Positions 18,097 to 25,626 of a DNA stretch of 59,079 nucleotides are shown here, in pieces. The stretch lies in NCBI RefSeq assembly GCF_008993995.1, contig NZ_BKNN01000012.1, positions 1-59,079 on the forward strand. Reading direction: 5' to 3'. The number at the start of each line of letters is the position of its first letter. The first letter of the stretch is position 1. The DNA is from Acinetobacter brisouii. Its GTDB lineage: Bacteria; Pseudomonadota; Gammaproteobacteria; Pseudomonadales; Moraxellaceae. The translations under genes were made by a program, and so were the position numbers. Under the pieces are notes generated by a model. The model saw only the letters and a list, made by a program, of their open reading frames with translations. It was not told where the DNA came from and searched no databases.

Positions 18097-18315
18097 CTTT
18101 TTCTCAAAAATTAGGCTTTTTACTATCGGTCTATTGTGGCGGATTTTGCCAAAAAATTCAGCCGTTGATTGTTATGTTTCTGCGTTTAAGCCCAGTATAC
18201 GGTGTTGTAATAAAGCAATTGCTACATAAATCAGCAAAGCGTTACAACATGTAAAGTGAGAATCGGTTACATTAAGAAACTTTGGTTTGTGGTTAAAAAG
18301 CAGGGTAAAGTTACA

Positions 18316-18918
18316 GTGAAAAAACTCATTGTTGCTCTTGGTGTCATGGTGGTTATGCTGGTGTCAGCATGGTTGGCATCGCCGTATTGGATGATGTACC
18401 AACTGAAACAAGCTTACGAAAATAATCAACCTGAACGGATTTCAGCATATATTGACTATGATGCGGTCAAAGAAAGCTTGAAGCCACAAATGAATGCACA
18501 ATGGTTTGGCACCGATCTAAATCAGGGAGAGCGTCCATCTTGGAAAAAGCTTTTAGGTGCATATATGGGTGAACCGATTACCGATGCGGTTTTAGATACG
18601 GTAGTGACCCCTAAAACCATGATTTTACTGTTACAAGGTAAACAGCTCTCTCAATCACTGGTTAGCCACCAAAAGCTAGATGATAGTAGTAATGTCATGC
18701 AAGCGAACATGAGTCATACAGCATCCGAGGACTCAACGTCTGAGCTTTCCAGTACTGAATTACAGTACCATGCAGGTTATCGAGATTTAAACCACTTTGT
18801 CATTCATGTGGTGCATGTGCAAGGTGCCGATACCCAGTTTATTTTTACTCGTGATGGCTGGAATTGGAAAATGACGGACATTGACCTTGGTCTGACAAAA
18901 AATCAGCAGGCATCTTAG
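18316..18918 (+). CDS. DUF2939 family protein, exported or membrane-anchored
   Basis: This is a 200-residue protein with an N-terminal signal anchor (KKLIVALGVMVVMLVSAWLA). The DUF2939-like start ASPYWMMYQLKQAYENNQPERISAYIDY follows, then a conserved-looking region with GEPITDAVLDTVVTP. The C-terminal half is predicted extracytoplasmic, with FTRDGWNWKMTDIDL. The function of the family is unknown. GTG 18316 is chosen because a typical signal sequence starts there. The frame is open back to GTG 18256. Its last base overlaps the start of the Nudix gene. Confidence 0.7.
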   Translation: MKKLIVALGVMVVMLVSAWLASPYWMMYQLKQAYENNQPERISAYIDYDAVKESLKPQMNAQWFGTDLNQGERPSWKKLLGAYMGEPITDAVLDTVVTPKTMILLLQGKQLSQSLVSHQKLDDSSNVMQANMSHTASEDSTSELSSTELQYHAGYRDLNHFVIHVVHVQGADTQFIFTRDGWNWKMTDIDLGLTKNQQAS

Positions 18919-19322
18919 TGGGTTTTCATGACTTATATCGCATGAGTTCTCATGCAGTCATCACCAATCACAGCCAGCAAGTGTTATTGCTTAAAGCCAC
19001 TTATGCCAATCAGGCATGGGGCTTGCCTGGTGGTGGCTTGGATGTCGGAGAAACCATTCATCAGGCTTTAATTCGAGAATGTCAGGAAGAATTGGGCTGT
19101 GATGTCGAGATTGCTTATCTGAGTGGCGTGTATTATCACAGAGCAGTGAATTCACATGCTTTTATTTTTCGCTGTTCTTTACCTGAGCAGGCAAAAATTC
19201 AACTGAGTGAAGAACATTCTGAATATCGCTGGTTCGACGTTTCACAACTGACAGAAGTCCAGCAAAAAAGAGTCTTGGATTGTCTGAATTTTCAAGGCGC
19301 AGTTCAAAGTGCCAGTTTTTAA
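18918..19322 (+). CDS. Nudix hydrolase
   Basis: This is a 134-residue single-domain Nudix protein. The Nudix box is intact in GLDVGETIHQALIRECQEEL (G, E, RE..EE), with LPGGG just before it. Such enzymes hydrolyse nucleoside diphosphate derivatives. The substrate cannot be read from the box. The GTG start at 18918 overlaps the preceding stop codon by one base (TAGTG), which implies translational coupling. ATG 18942 is an alternative start. Confidence 0.85.
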   Translation: MGFHDLYRMSSHAVITNHSQQVLLLKATYANQAWGLPGGGLDVGETIHQALIRECQEELGCDVEIAYLSGVYYHRAVNSHAFIFRCSLPEQAKIQLSEEHSEYRWFDVSQLTEVQQKRVLDCLNFQGAVQSASF

Positions 19323-19341
19323 CTGATCTCTCTTTAAAATA

Positions 19342-19367
19342 AAAAGGTCATCAAGCGATGACCTTTT
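19342..19367. terminator. Bidirectional terminator between Nudix and nitroreductase genes
   Basis: A perfect 11-bp stem AAAAGGTCATC / GATGACCTTTT (19342-19352, 19357-19367) with loop AAGC has A and T tracts on both sides. It serves the two converging genes. Confidence 0.85.
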
Positions 19368-19381
19368 ATAACATGTTGTAT

Positions 19382-20089
19382 TTATTCTTCAATAAATACA
19401 CTAAAGCTTTCTACAGGTTCACGTGGAGTGATGAAGGTATTTACAATGTCATCTGGGTCTGCATAGCCTAAAGCTACAGTACACACTAACTCTTCATCTT
19501 CAGGCGCACCAATTTCTTCAAGCACGATTGGGTGAAAATGATTCCACGCAGCCTGTGGGCAAGTGTCTAAACCACGTGCTTTAGCAGCCACCATCACATT
19601 TTGAATCATCATGGCAATGTCCATTTTTGAACCAATACCCATCACTTTATTAACTGTGAAATACAGACCGATAGGTGCATCGAACAGTTTGAAGTTACGC
19701 AACTGCTGTGCCGCCATTTTTTCTTTTTCACCGCGTTGAATGTTCAACAAGCTATACAGTCCCCAACCATTGGCACGGCGGCGGTCAATAAAAGGTGAAA
19801 TCCATTTTTCAGGATAATAGGCAAAGGTTTCTTTATATTTTTCTGCTAGCTCAGGATGTTCATTTACTTCAAGTTGAGCCTGACAGACACGTTCAACTAT
19901 CGCATCACGTTTTTTGCCTGTAACAACGTAAACTTTCCAAGGTTGTGTATTGGTCCCTGAAGGTGCTCGGCTGGCAACGCTTAAAATGTCACGGATGATT
20001 TGTGGGTCAACAGGGGTGTTTAGAAAAGCACGTACTGAATGGCGTGAAGTAATGGCGTCATCGACGTGGCGAACTTGCTCCAAGTTCAT
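19382..20089 (-). CDS. FMN-dependent nitroreductase family protein
   Basis: This is a 235-residue flavoprotein of the nitroreductase fold. FMN contacts are visible as SRHSVRAF (about residue 15), ASRAPSGTNTQPWKVYVV (about 40-57) and the C-terminal ALGYADPDD followed by FITPREPV. The family uses NAD(P)H to reduce nitro compounds, quinones or related acceptors. The natural substrate is not evident. It is a single gene, convergent with the Nudix gene, with 680 bp of non-coding DNA upstream. Confidence 0.85.
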   Translation of the reverse strand: MNLEQVRHVDDAITSRHSVRAFLNTPVDPQIIRDILSVASRAPSGTNTQPWKVYVVTGKKRDAIVERVCQAQLEVNEHPELAEKYKETFAYYPEKWISPFIDRRRANGWGLYSLLNIQRGEKEKMAAQQLRNFKLFDAPIGLYFTVNKVMGIGSKMDIAMMIQNVMVAAKARGLDTCPQAAWNHFHPIVLEEIGAPEDEELVCTVALGYADPDDIVNTFITPREPVESFSVFIEE

Positions 20090-20774
20090 AAGTATACTCC
20101 TGTAATTTGATCAGTTAATGGTTTTTTAGCACTATAAACGATAGAGCAGGGCAGTGGCTAGCAAAACCACAAATCATTTATAGGAGTGACTGTTTAATCA
20201 TGGTCTTTTAAATTGTTAGACTAAATGGTCAACTTTAACTAACTGTTGTTATAGTAAAAAGTCGGAATTTTATAGACTAGGAAAAGAAAAAATGTTGTTT
20301 ATTTAATCTAAACAATCTAAATTCTTGATCAAATAATCATAAAAAAGCGTTTGAAATTTAATCACTAAAATGGTGCAAAAATTAAAAAATAAGTTGGATT
20401 TAAGGTTCATATCGGTATAATTGCGTCTTTTTTTAGTGCAATAGATTTTTTTGGTGCAATTTTGCAGAATGGGATTTCTTCATGCTGTTTGATTATTAAT
20501 CTTTTCTAAAGATTTTTGTTAATTCTAACTTGTGCCAGTCAAAAATTTTTTGTTGAGGGCTGAACAATTTTCTTGTGCAGCACAGTATAGATGCGGTGCT
20601 TCATACCAAGCAAACAGCTTGTCATGTTGACCATCACTCAGACTTTGTGGGGGAAATTGAGTTCAACCTTTCATGGAACATACATGTGATAGCAAGCAAT
20701 CGAGGCAAACACATATCGAAAGCGGGCTGAATTATCCAAAAGAGTGATCCCGTATAATCTAGAAGGACGTCTGA
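20090..20774. other. Long AT-rich intergenic region upstream of the alanine/glycine symporter
   Basis: I find no gene here. It contains a promoter-like pair on the plus strand (TTGGAT 20394-20399, 16-bp spacer, TATAAT 20416-20421), which would give a leader of about 350 nt. It also has a weak A/T stem-loop (AATCTTT TCT AAAGATT followed by TTT, near 20499-20518) and a second TATAAT at 20753-20758 directly before the symporter gene. GGTGCAA occurs twice (20372 and 20451 regions) without a recognised meaning. Confidence 0.5.
20394..20421 (+). promoter_or_regulatory. Sigma70-like promoter candidate
   Basis: TTGGAT (20394-20399) and TATAAT (20416-20421) are separated by 16 bp. It is the best pair in this intergenic region and would start transcription near 20428, about 350 bp before the symporter gene. 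Confidence 0.4.
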
Positions 20775-22250
20775 ATGAATTCGGAATTAAATGCATTCCT
20801 CATGGAGTGGGTTTCAAGATTAAATGACCCATTATGGAATTTCTTGGTAATTTTACTACTTGCGGTCGGCTTGATTTATACCGTTGTGACAGGTGGTGTT
20901 CAAGTTCGAATGTTTTTACAAAGCATTCGAGTGATGAAAGAAAGTCGCCAACCTGGGGAAGATGAACATGGGATTACCCCATTTCAGGCTTTTGTAACAG
21001 GTTTAGCAAGCCGTGTTGGTGTGGGAAATATCGGCGGGGTTGCAATGGCGATCGCAATTGGTGGGCCAGGTGCGGTTTTTTGGATGTGGGTCACTGCAAT
21101 TGTAGGCATGAGTTCAGCATTTGTTGAGTCCTCTTTGGCACAGTTGTTTAAAATTCGTGATGAAAATAACGCACAGTTCCGTGGTGGGCCTGCGTACTAC
21201 ATCACCAAAGGTCTAAAGAGCAAACCATTCGGGATTGTTTTTGCCCTTGCAATGATTTTGGCTTACGGTTTTGTATTTAACTCGGTACAAGCCAATGCCA
21301 TGATTGATGCTTCATCACATGCTTGGGGCTGGGACAAAGCCAATATCGTGCTACCACTGGGTGGTTTGAACCTGACGATTTCTTGGGTCGGTCTAGCCTT
21401 GGTTGCCATTACGGCAATGGCCATTTTTGGTGGTATCAAGCGTATTGCACATTTTGCCGAAATGTTCGTACCGCTGAAAGCGGGTCTTTACCTAGCAATT
21501 GCATTTTATATTTGTATCAGCAATTACGACATTATTCCGCACATTTTCTACCTGATCTTTAGCAAGGCATTCCAGTTTGATGCGGCTGCAGGTGGTTTCT
21601 TCGGTAGCATGGTATCTATGGCGATGATGCAAGGCATTAAACGTGGCTTGTTCTCAAACGAAGCGGGGATGGGTTCTGCGCCAAACGCTGCGGCAGCATC
21701 GGATGTACACCATCCTGTCAACCAAGGTTTGGTTCAAATGTTGGGTGTATTTGTAGATACCTTTGTGGTATGTACCAGTACGGCACTTATCATTTTGATT
21801 TCAGGTGTTTATACCAATTCTGGCTTGCAAGGTGTTGAGCTGACTCAGCATGCACTCGAAACCCAGATTGGACACTATGGTGGTGACTTCCTTGCATTCA
21901 TTCTATTTTTGTTCTGCTACTCTGCGATTTTAGGGAACTATGCTTACGCAGAAAGTAACGTCCAGTTCATCAATAACAGCCGTGTGGTGATGTTTATTTT
22001 CCGCTTGATGGTGTTGTTTATGGTGTACTTCGGCGCGATTACCAGCGTTCCATTAGTTTGGTCAATGGCTGACTTGTCGATGGGGATCATGGCAACGATT
22101 AACTTGATTGCGATTCTCTTGCTGATGCCATTCTTACGCATGATGCTAAAAGACTATCGTTCACAGCTCAATTGTGGTGTAAAAGAGCCTGTATTTAAGT
22201 TAGATAACCATCCAGAATTTAAGAAAAAGATCGATACCGATATTTGGTAA
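20775..22250 (+). CDS. Alanine/glycine:cation symporter (AGCS family)
   Basis: This is a 491-residue inner-membrane sodium or proton symporter of the DagA/AgcS/AlsT family, predicted to import alanine or glycine. Family blocks are GLASRVGVGNIGGVAMAI (about residue 77), GPGAVFWMWVTAIVGMSSAF, GGPAYYI, FGGIKRIAHFAE and the signature GLFSNEAGMGSAPNAAAAS (about 292-310). It has about eleven membrane segments. AAGGA eight nt upstream supports ATG 20775. Downstream its native terminator has been split by an IS-derived insertion (22282-22531). Confidence 0.9.
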   Translation: MNSELNAFLMEWVSRLNDPLWNFLVILLLAVGLIYTVVTGGVQVRMFLQSIRVMKESRQPGEDEHGITPFQAFVTGLASRVGVGNIGGVAMAIAIGGPGAVFWMWVTAIVGMSSAFVESSLAQLFKIRDENNAQFRGGPAYYITKGLKSKPFGIVFALAMILAYGFVFNSVQANAMIDASSHAWGWDKANIVLPLGGLNLTISWVGLALVAITAMAIFGGIKRIAHFAEMFVPLKAGLYLAIAFYICISNYDIIPHIFYLIFSKAFQFDAAAGGFFGSMVSMAMMQGIKRGLFSNEAGMGSAPNAAAASDVHHPVNQGLVQMLGVFVDTFVVCTSTALIILISGVYTNSGLQGVELTQHALETQIGHYGGDFLAFILFLFCYSAILGNYAYAESNVQFINNSRVVMFIFRLMVLFMVYFGAITSVPLVWSMADLSMGIMATINLIAILLLMPFLRMMLKDYRSQLNCGVKEPVFKLDNHPEFKKKIDTDIW

Positions 22251-22269
22251 GATCACATCGAAAAAGCCA

Positions 22270-22281
22270 GTGTCATCACTG
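22270..22281. repeat. Target-site duplicate, left copy (partner at 22532-22543)
   Basis: GTGTCATCACTG here and GTGTCATCATTG at 22532-22543 flank the element exactly and differ at one position. Twelve bp fits the 10-13 bp duplications typical of IS4-family insertions. Confidence 0.8.
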
Positions 22282-22282
22282 T

Positions 22283-22316
22283 AATGCCAGTCAGTTAAGC
22301 TGATTGGCATTTTTTC
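22283..22316 (+). terminator. Intrinsic terminator carried by the IS end
   Basis: AATGCCAGTCAG (22283-22294) pairs with CTGATTGGCATT (22300-22311) with one wobble and is followed by TTTTT. It reads inward from the element's end and should now stop transcription from the symporter gene in place of the split native terminator. Confidence 0.65.
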
Positions 22317-22480
22317 TTTGGATATTTTGCAGGTTTTGCTTTAACTACTCTCGGACACAGCCTATGCCTTTTTTCAGGTAATACATACATTTTTGAACTT
22401 TCTAATAAATGCTCTAAATGTCTAGGCAAATTACCTGCCGACTCTAAAGGCGTATGCCTCAATATAGAGTGTATTTGCAT
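22295..22480 (-). pseudogene. Transposase C-terminal remnant
   Basis: This 61-codon frame repeats the transposase tail seen at 1-185 (one amino-acid difference, KAKPAKYPKK against KGKPAKYPKK). Upstream of its Met the sequence runs into the deleted part of the element, so it is the relic of a larger transposase and not a functional gene. Confidence 0.7.
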
Positions 22481-22543
22481 ACACTCATTTTTACAGCAAT
22501 TTGCATTTTTTTGCTTAACTGGCTGGCATTAGTGTCATCATTG

Positions 22544-22937
22544 GCTTTTTTTGTTTAGATCATATTGCGAACTTCTTGAGCACAATGCCGTAATAGGAAT
22601 AAAGTGGAATGTGAAAAAAAACCTGAGTGTGCTGATGCTTAAAATAGCGAGCAGTGACATAGGGATTTAACATACTTTTTCTTTGATTATTTTGCCCAAC
22701 CTAGTGTTGGGCAAACTGTTTTTGACTCATCTACTTTGAAATATCCATATATCCGCAAACTGGCAATTTCATATATTGGCTTAAGGTCATCTTTTAAATG
22801 AGATAAAAATTCGAAATTTAGTGGCGAAAAAGCTAATTTATAGTCAAAAAACAAGGTTTTGCATATTTGATGAGCAGATAGATTGGAAAATAGTTGACGT
22901 GCATTATAGATCTGTAGATAATGCACCCACAGTTTAC
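22544..22937. other. Intergenic region before tRNA-Met
   Basis: I see no convincing gene. A 79-codon minus-strand frame (22687-22926) has no ribosome-binding site, and its end lies in the hairpin at 22691-22715. The region must hold the tRNA promoter, but no clear -35/-10 pair stands out. Confidence 0.4.
22691..22723 (+). terminator. Intrinsic terminator of unassigned transcript
   Basis: A perfect 10-bp stem TTTGCCCAAC / GTTGGGCAAA (22691-22700, 22706-22715) is followed by CTGTTTTT. No gene ends directly before it on the plus strand. It may be a second stop for the symporter transcript. Confidence 0.65.
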
Positions 22938-23014
22938 GGCTATGTAGCTCAGTTGGTTAGAGCACCGCACTCATAATGCGGGGGTCACAAGTTCAAGTCT
23001 CGTCATAGCCACCA
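22938..23014 (+). tRNA. tRNA-Met (CAT anticodon), elongator type
   Basis: This is a 77-nt cloverleaf with acceptor arms GGCTATG and CATAGCC, D arm GCTCAGTTGGTTAGAGC, anticodon arm CCGCA-CTCATAA-TGCGG and an encoded CCA end. It reads like E. coli elongator tRNA-Met, including the A-C pair in the T stem. Initiator tRNA is excluded because the acceptor starts with a paired G and the anticodon stem lacks the three G-C pairs. A tRNA-Ile2 with modified CAT is less likely. Confidence 0.93.
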
Positions 23015-23021
23015 TTTTTAT

Positions 23022-23053
23022 AAACCATGCATCCTTGCATGGTTTCTTTTTTT
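23022..23053 (+). terminator. Intrinsic terminator after tRNA-Met
   Basis: A perfect 9-bp stem AAACCATGC / GCATGGTTT (23022-23030, 23037-23045) is followed by CTTTTTTT. Confidence 0.9.
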
Positions 23054-23077
23054 GTGCCTAACAAAAACTGAAATCAT

Positions 23078-23107
23078 AAAAAAACCCAAACGTGTGTTTG
23101 GGCTTTT
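23078..23107 (-). terminator. Intrinsic terminator after nadE
   Basis: Stem CCCAAAC / GTTTGGG (23085-23091, 23096-23102) is followed on the minus strand by seven U. On the plus strand the T tract is shorter. Confidence 0.85.
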
Positions 23108-23122
23108 ATAGCATTCTAAAGA

Positions 23123-24748
23123 TTAGATGCCAGGTTTCCAGCCATTCATGATTGGGTAGCGGCGTTCGCGGCTAAATGCGCGTGAACTGATACGTGGGCC
23201 AATCGCACCTTGGCGGCGCTTATATTCATTACGGTCAACTAAACGAATGACTTTTTGAACAATTTCTTGCTCAAAACCACGTGCAATAATATCGGTTTCG
23301 CTACAATCTTCTTCGATATAAGCATAAAGAATCGCATCAAGAATCTCGTACGCAGGTAAAGAGTCTTGGTCTTTTTGGTCTGGGCGAAGTTCTGCTGAAG
23401 GTGGACGTGTGATTACACGCTCAGGAATCACAGGAGTTTCGCTGATGCTGTTACGATATTTTGCCAATTCAAACACAATGGTTTTATAGACATCTTTGAG
23501 TACTGCATAGCCACCAACCATATCACCATACAGTGTGCAGTAACCTACAGCCAATTCAGACTTATTGCCTGTTGAAAGGACAAGGTTGCCAAATTTGTTG
23601 GATAAGCCCATCAGCAAAGTACCACGCGCGCGCGCTTGAAGGTTCTCTTCAGTTGCATCGGCAGGGCGATCACCAAAGAATGGATAGAGCGTTTGCATGA
23701 AGCTATTCACAATTGGGTGAATTTCCGCAATACCAAAGGTAATTCCTAAGCGTTTTGCTTGTTCAGCGGCATCTTCCACACTGATTTGTGATGTATAGGT
23801 ATATGGCATCATTACTGCTTGAACTTTATCTGCACCGAGAGCATCTACCGCAATTGCTAAAGTCAAAGCTGAATCAATCCCGCCTGATAAACCTAAAATT
23901 ACACCAGGGAACCCTGAGCGTTGAACATAGTCACGTGTTCCCATGACCAAACCTTGATAGATCTCAGCCATTGTATCAAGTTCAGGTGCAATTTCTTGCT
24001 GCTTATAAGCCGCGTTTTCAGCATTAAATTCGGTATAATAAATTTCTTCTTTAAAGCTTTCAGCACGTAAAGCAACATCACCATTGCGATTGATTACAAA
24101 GCTTGAGCCATCAAAAATTAGGTCATCTTGACCACCCACTTGGTTGTTATAGACCAAGTTTAGATTCAGTTCTTTTGCCAGTTTTGCCATGGTGTTCAAG
24201 CGGTGTTGAGGCTTGCCCACTTCATAAGGCGATGAGTTAAGAACCAAGACAGTATCAACATTGAGCTGGCTGAGTTGCTGAACTGTGTTCAGACTCCAAA
24301 TATCTTCACAAATCAATACACCAAATTTATGTTCTAGATATTCAAAAATCAGATGTTGTTGCCCAGTGGTGAAATAACGTTTTTCATCAAAAACGCTATA
24401 GTTGGGTAAATTCTGTTTGTTGTAAATTCCTAAAATTTCACCATCTTTCATGACAGCAGCCGAGTTAAAACGCTGACCATCGTCACTATGATGAACAAAG
24501 CCAAAGACCATTACAATGTCTTTTACTGCACTGAGAACAGTTAAGGCATTTTCAGTGCGTTTTTTTAAGCTTGGGCGTAAAAATAAATCTTCTGCAGGGT
24601 AACCAATCGTGCTGAGCTCAGGAAATAAAATAATATCAGCATGTTGTTCTTTGGCTTGATTGACCTGCTCGATCATCTTTTGGGTGTTGTTTTCAATATT
24701 GCCAATATGTGGAGAGAATTGAGCAAGGGCAATTTTAAAATTTTTCAT
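23123..24748 (-). CDS. nadE: Glutamine-dependent NAD+ synthetase
   Basis: NadE converts deamido-NAD to NAD+ using ATP and glutamine. The 541-residue protein fuses an N-terminal nitrilase-type glutaminase to an NAD synthase domain. The glutaminase triad is visible as Glu in LFPELSTIGYP, Lys in YNKQNLPN and Cys in GVLICEDIW. The synthase has the P loop in LGLSGGIDSAL (about residue 288), STGNKSELAVGY and the C-terminal RPPSAELRPDQKDQDSLP. It is a single-gene unit with a strong terminator, next to tRNA-Met on the opposite strand. Confidence 0.95.
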   Translation of the reverse strand: MKNFKIALAQFSPHIGNIENNTQKMIEQVNQAKEQHADIILFPELSTIGYPAEDLFLRPSLKKRTENALTVLSAVKDIVMVFGFVHHSDDGQRFNSAAVMKDGEILGIYNKQNLPNYSVFDEKRYFTTGQQHLIFEYLEHKFGVLICEDIWSLNTVQQLSQLNVDTVLVLNSSPYEVGKPQHRLNTMAKLAKELNLNLVYNNQVGGQDDLIFDGSSFVINRNGDVALRAESFKEEIYYTEFNAENAAYKQQEIAPELDTMAEIYQGLVMGTRDYVQRSGFPGVILGLSGGIDSALTLAIAVDALGADKVQAVMMPYTYTSQISVEDAAEQAKRLGITFGIAEIHPIVNSFMQTLYPFFGDRPADATEENLQARARGTLLMGLSNKFGNLVLSTGNKSELAVGYCTLYGDMVGGYAVLKDVYKTIVFELAKYRNSISETPVIPERVITRPPSAELRPDQKDQDSLPAYEILDAILYAYIEEDCSETDIIARGFEQEIVQKVIRLVDRNEYKRRQGAIGPRISSRAFSRERRYPIMNGWKPGI

Positions 24749-25105
24749 TCAAATAAAATCCTATTCCTATAAGGCTTACATCAGGCTGATTTATAAATTT
24801 AATTGTTCAGCTTAATGCAAAGTATAACAGGGGTATACGGTGGCGTTTAGGTAGTCATACTATATACGAAACACAGCTTGGATTGATCTTAAATATGAAA
24901 AAATTCTAGCTGAAATACAGAAAAACCAACATTTTTACTCAGTTTTTGATGAAAATATTACACAATTGAAAAAACCTGTTCAATTTCCTCAAAAATGTGA
25001 GCTTAAAATTTCTACGTTGAATTTTTTGGCTCAAAACAAAATAAATATAGTAGACTGCCCGAGGCTAACGTGCCCTATCTTTAAATTAGATTGTAGAGAC
25101 TCTCA
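24749..25105. other. Intergenic region between nadE and the copper-associated locus
   Basis: This divergent spacer of 357 bp is very AT-rich. I see no gene and no convincing copper-box or Fur-box. A TATAGT near 25047 could be a -10 element for the downstream operon, but lacks a -35 at proper distance. Confidence 0.4.
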
Positions 25106-25549
25106 TTGCAAAGAACTGGATTTGTAGTTGCACTTGCTGCAATGCTGTTACAAATCGCCGTATTTTTACAGGCGCTACTGCCAGAGAAATTTCAGATTTC
25201 TCCGGTATGTGCCACTATTTCTGATGCTTTAGCGTTAACCACTCATAACAAAACTGCCCCAATGGATATGTCGATGGCGGATATGCCAGAGATGTCTCAT
25301 ATGCAGGGTATGCACATGTCGCATGCCACGTCCCACGATCAGCAACATCAACATGACCCAAGTCATGAATGTATTTATTGTAAAGTGTATGGGCATGTCG
25401 TGGCGTTTCTTGATCTCGACATCAAAGAAGTTTTTGAACGCTTACAGATTCGTTTAATTGCTTTCCAAAAAACTTTCAAACATATTTACTTTGTTTTACA
25501 AAGGCTTTTTCTCATACCTCAAGGGCGAGCGCCCCCTCTTTTTGCTTAA
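25106..25549 (+). CDS. DUF2946 family protein, copper-locus associated
   Basis: This is a 147-residue protein with one N-terminal hydrophobic segment (VVALAAMLLQIAVFLQALLP) and a Met/His-rich stretch (MDMSMADMPEMSHMQGMHMS). A CIYCKVYGH motif follows, with a Cys pair about residues 89-92, and the tail has IPQGRAPP. This layout matches DUF2946 proteins, which often lie beside OprC-type copper receptors. The motif suggests metal binding at the periplasmic face. A paralogue is at 27995-28426. The frame is closed by TAG at 25094, so it starts at TTG 25106 or at the internal ATG 25142. No strong ribosome-binding site decides between them. Confidence 0.75.
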   Translation: MQRTGFVVALAAMLLQIAVFLQALLPEKFQISPVCATISDALALTTHNKTAPMDMSMADMPEMSHMQGMHMSHATSHDQQHQHDPSHECIYCKVYGHVVAFLDLDIKEVFERLQIRLIAFQKTFKHIYFVLQRLFLIPQGRAPPLFA

Positions 25550-25626
25550 ACAAAATTTTAAATACAACGATTATGTTCTTGAGTCACGCCTCAAGGATTT
25601 TGTTTATGGCATAAAAGAGAAAATTC

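Larger units (their letters stand above)
22282..22531 (-). mobile_element. IS4-like remnant with both terminal repeats, internally deleted (250 bp)
   Basis: Terminal repeats TAATGCCAGTCAGTTAAGC (22282-22300) and GCTTAACTGGCTGGCATTA (22513-22531) match in 18 of 19 positions. They are flanked by 12-bp target duplicates. The left 190 bp equal the inverted copy at 1-198 and keep the last 61 codons of the transposase. The rest of the gene is missing, leaving a MITE-like element that could move only with transposase supplied in trans. Confidence 0.8.
22261..22553 (+). other. Ancestral intrinsic terminator split by an insertion
   Basis: The left arm AAAAAGCCAGTG (22261-22272) and right arm CATTGGCTTTTTTT (from 22539) would form a normal terminator with loop TCAT once the element at 22282-22531 and one target duplicate are removed. 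The stem then has a single G-U pair and a long T tract, directly after the symporter stop. Confidence 0.75.

Noticed and set aside
20445-20470. Sigma54 promoter (TTGGTGCAATTTTGCA)
   Set aside because: GG and GC are 9 bp apart in place of 10 and the conserved CAC is absent.
1-22543. Composite transposon bounded by the two inverted IS ends
   Set aside because: The 22282-22531 copy has its own 12-bp target duplicates and the copy at 1-198 is followed by a different 12-mer, so they look like independent insertions. The DNA between them is ordinary chromosome.
22687-22926. 79-codon minus-strand reading frame next to tRNA-Met
   Set aside because: No ribosome-binding site, no recognisable domain, and its 3' end is part of a terminator hairpin.
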